Source of the DNA: DATJFQ01 sp035495555
GTDB taxonomy: Bacteria; Acidobacteriota; Vicinamibacteria; Vicinamibacterales; 2-12-FULL-66-21
Length of the DNA stretch: 22,948 nucleotides
Direction: 5' to 3'
Assembly (NCBI GenBank): GCA_035495555.1
Contig: DATJFQ010000028.1
Span: forward strand, 1-22,948
Below the pieces are notes generated by a model. It searched no databases, was not told the origin of the DNA, and was given only the letters and a program-made list of their open reading frames with translations. The translations under genes and the position numbers were made by a program. Shown here in pieces: positions 21,623 through 22,948 of the stretch; position 1 is the first letter of the stretch; each line of letters starts with the position of its first letter.

Positions 21623-22948
21623 TCAGTTCCGTCTGATCAGCGGGCGCCCGGTCCCGAGGTGCATCGGCACGACACCGCGGCGGTCGATCGCCGCCGTCGA
21701 CAGTGTGCTGCAGACGCCGGGGTCCGGCGGGAACGGCTGAAGCGTGCCCGCATACTGCGGCTGCGTTCGAGGCCGGATGTGCTGCTCGAGGGCATACGCG
21801 AACGCCAGGAGTTTCGGTTCCTCGAGGAAGCCTGCGTACATCCACATTCCTGCCGGCCGTCCATCCGCCGTGAAGCCGATCGGAATCGAGATATTCGGGT
21901 AACCCGCAACGGCCGCCTGTTGCGAGGCGAACGTCTCGCTCGGTGCGACGATCGCGTCGACGCCGCTCGCGAGCACGGCGTCGATGCCCTGCGCGCGTGA
22001 CAGCAGCAGGCAGTTGGCCCGCGCCGCCAGGTAATCGGCATCCGTCAGGTCGCCGCTCGTGGAATCCGCCAGTTGAAAGAGCTCCTGTCCGTAGTACGGC
22101 ATCTCCGCCGTGCAATGAGCGAAGTTGAACGCGATTAAATCGGACAACGTGCCCATGGACGTATGCGTCAGCCCCGCGAGATACGCGGCAATCTGTACTT
22201 TGAACTCCATCAGCAGCACGGTGAGCTCGTCGCCGGCGTACGCGAAGATATCGCCGGTGTCGCACGACACGATATCTGCGCCGAGCGCCGCCATCGCATC
22301 CAGGCCGCGATTGAACACATCGACGATTGCCGGGTCTGCGTTGTAGTCGGCGGTCAGGAACCGTTGATCCACGCCGATCCGCTTCCCGGAGAGGCTGCCG
22401 GCCTGCAGGAACGCGGTGTAGTCCGAAGGCAGCGCGTGCTGCGCCGCGCCTCCGAACGGCGACTGCATGACGCCCAGCAGGATGGCGAGGTCCAGCACCG
22501 TGCGTGCGAGAGGACCCGCGGTGTCCTGGCTGTGGGCGATCGGAATGATCCCCTCCTGAGAGAGCAGGCCCAGGCTGGGCTTCAGACCGAACACCAGATT
22601 GTTGGTGGAAGGGCAGACGATGGAGCCATCCGTTTCTGTTCCGACCGCCGCGGCGCAGAGATTGGCCGCCGCTGCGACCGCCGAGCCGGAACTCGAGCCG
22701 CAGGGGTCGAAACTCAAAAGGTACGGATTCCGCGTCTTGCCGCCGCGGGCACTCCATCCGTTGAAATCCAAAGGGGTGAAGCCGCGGAAGTTCGCCCACT
22801 CGGACAGATTCGCTTTCCCGAGGATCACTGCGCCTGCCGCGCGCAACCGCTGCACGATCACTGCGTCCCGCGGAACCCGGCTCCCGACGAGCGCAAGCGA
22901 TCCTGCCGTGGTTTCGGTCTGGTCATCGGTGGCGATGTTGTCCTTCAC
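21623..22948 (-). CDS. Amidase-signature family hydrolase (5' end outside window)
   Basis: A 442-codon partial frame; the first codon in the window is inside the gene. VKDNIATDDQTETTAGS carries the catalytic Lys of the amidase signature. GSSSGSAVAAAANLCAAAVGTETDGSIVCPS carries the cis-Ser and the nucleophilic Ser. The C-terminal part PNISIPIGFTADGRPAGMWMYAGFLEEPKLLAFAYALEQ is typical of the family. Such enzymes hydrolyse carboxamides; substrate cannot be inferred. About 80-100 N-terminal residues, possibly including a signal peptide, are missing. The tail after the fold (about 40 residues, VCSTLSTAAIDRRG...) is unremarkable. It is followed by the hairpins and promoter in front of ffh, so it is a separate unit. 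Confidence 0.88.
   Translation of the reverse strand: MKDNIATDDQTETTAGSLALVGSRVPRDAVIVQRLRAAGAVILGKANLSEWANFRGFTPLDFNGWSARGGKTRNPYLLSFDPCGSSSGSAVAAAANLCAAAVGTETDGSIVCPSTNNLVFGLKPSLGLLSQEGIIPIAHSQDTAGPLARTVLDLAILLGVMQSPFGGAAQHALPSDYTAFLQAGSLSGKRIGVDQRFLTADYNADPAIVDVFNRGLDAMAALGADIVSCDTGDIFAYAGDELTVLLMEFKVQIAAYLAGLTHTSMGTLSDLIAFNFAHCTAEMPYYGQELFQLADSTSGDLTDADYLAARANCLLLSRAQGIDAVLASGVDAIVAPSETFASQQAAVAGYPNISIPIGFTADGRPAGMWMYAGFLEEPKLLAFAYALEQHIRPRTQPQYAGTLQPFPPDPGVCSTLSTAAIDRRGVVPMHLGTGRPLIRRN

Noticed and set aside
20076..22799. 907-aa open frame on the minus strand
   Set aside because: It runs through both the amidase and ffh genes in a different frame, is full of Arg/Gly/Pro, and the real genes are unmistakable.

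Overview
The window is high-GC bacterial DNA with almost no non-coding space. A Gram-negative cell with an outer membrane is indicated by a LolA-type lipoprotein carrier, a secretin-family lipoprotein and the muropeptide-recycling ligase Mpl. Several small proteins, the DMFase-like/BACON domain mix of the large secreted protein, and the intergenic palindromes resemble what I know from Acidobacteriota, class Vicinamibacteria. That placement is an inference from protein style, not a computed assignment. I saw no tRNA, rRNA, CRISPR array, transposase or phage gene.

Layout. (1) 1-680: a sparse stretch with one 51-aa Cys-rich small protein (371-526). (2) 681-4580, plus strand: a PHP-domain protein fused to a degenerate DNA polymerase X remnant, a LolA-like carrier, and a GspD/PilQ-type secretin lipoprotein, tightly packed and probably co-transcribed. 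(3) 4574-4668: a 95-bp imperfect palindrome between convergent genes. (4) 9753-4680, minus strand: nagZ-ldcA-mpl-pxpB-pxpC, a five-gene operon for peptidoglycan (muropeptide) recycling plus two 5-oxoprolinase subunits. A GHMP-family sugar kinase diverges from it (9789-10799) across only 35 bp and is followed by a 63-aa helical protein. (5) 14887-11042, minus strand: a 1281-aa secreted modular protein with an N,N-dimethylformamidase-beta-like domain, three lectin-like domains (two of them a recent duplication), an Ig-like domain and a BACON domain. (6) 21457-14926, minus strand: the conserved ffh-rpsP-khpA-rimM-trmD-rplS-rnhB translation/secretion operon, running on into a TPR protein, a small membrane protein, thiE and a helical-repeat protein. 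(7) 22948-21623, minus strand: an amidase-signature enzyme cut by the window end.

How the genes work together. NagZ, LdcA and Mpl form a coherent cytoplasmic route: NagZ removes GlcNAc from anhydro-muropeptides, LdcA trims the tetrapeptide to a tripeptide, and Mpl reattaches the tripeptide to UDP-MurNAc. The divergent kinase could act on a released amino sugar, and PxpB/PxpC could handle 5-oxoproline; both links are hypotheses from position. The ffh operon joins the signal recognition particle, two ribosomal proteins, a ribosome maturation factor and a tRNA methyltransferase, as in many bacteria.

The parts most worth a second look are the recycling cluster with its unassigned kinase, the two long intergenic palindromes, the polymerase-dead PolX/PHP protein, the gene at 16340-16618 that has no ATG/GTG/TTG at a credible start, and the recent intragenic domain duplication.
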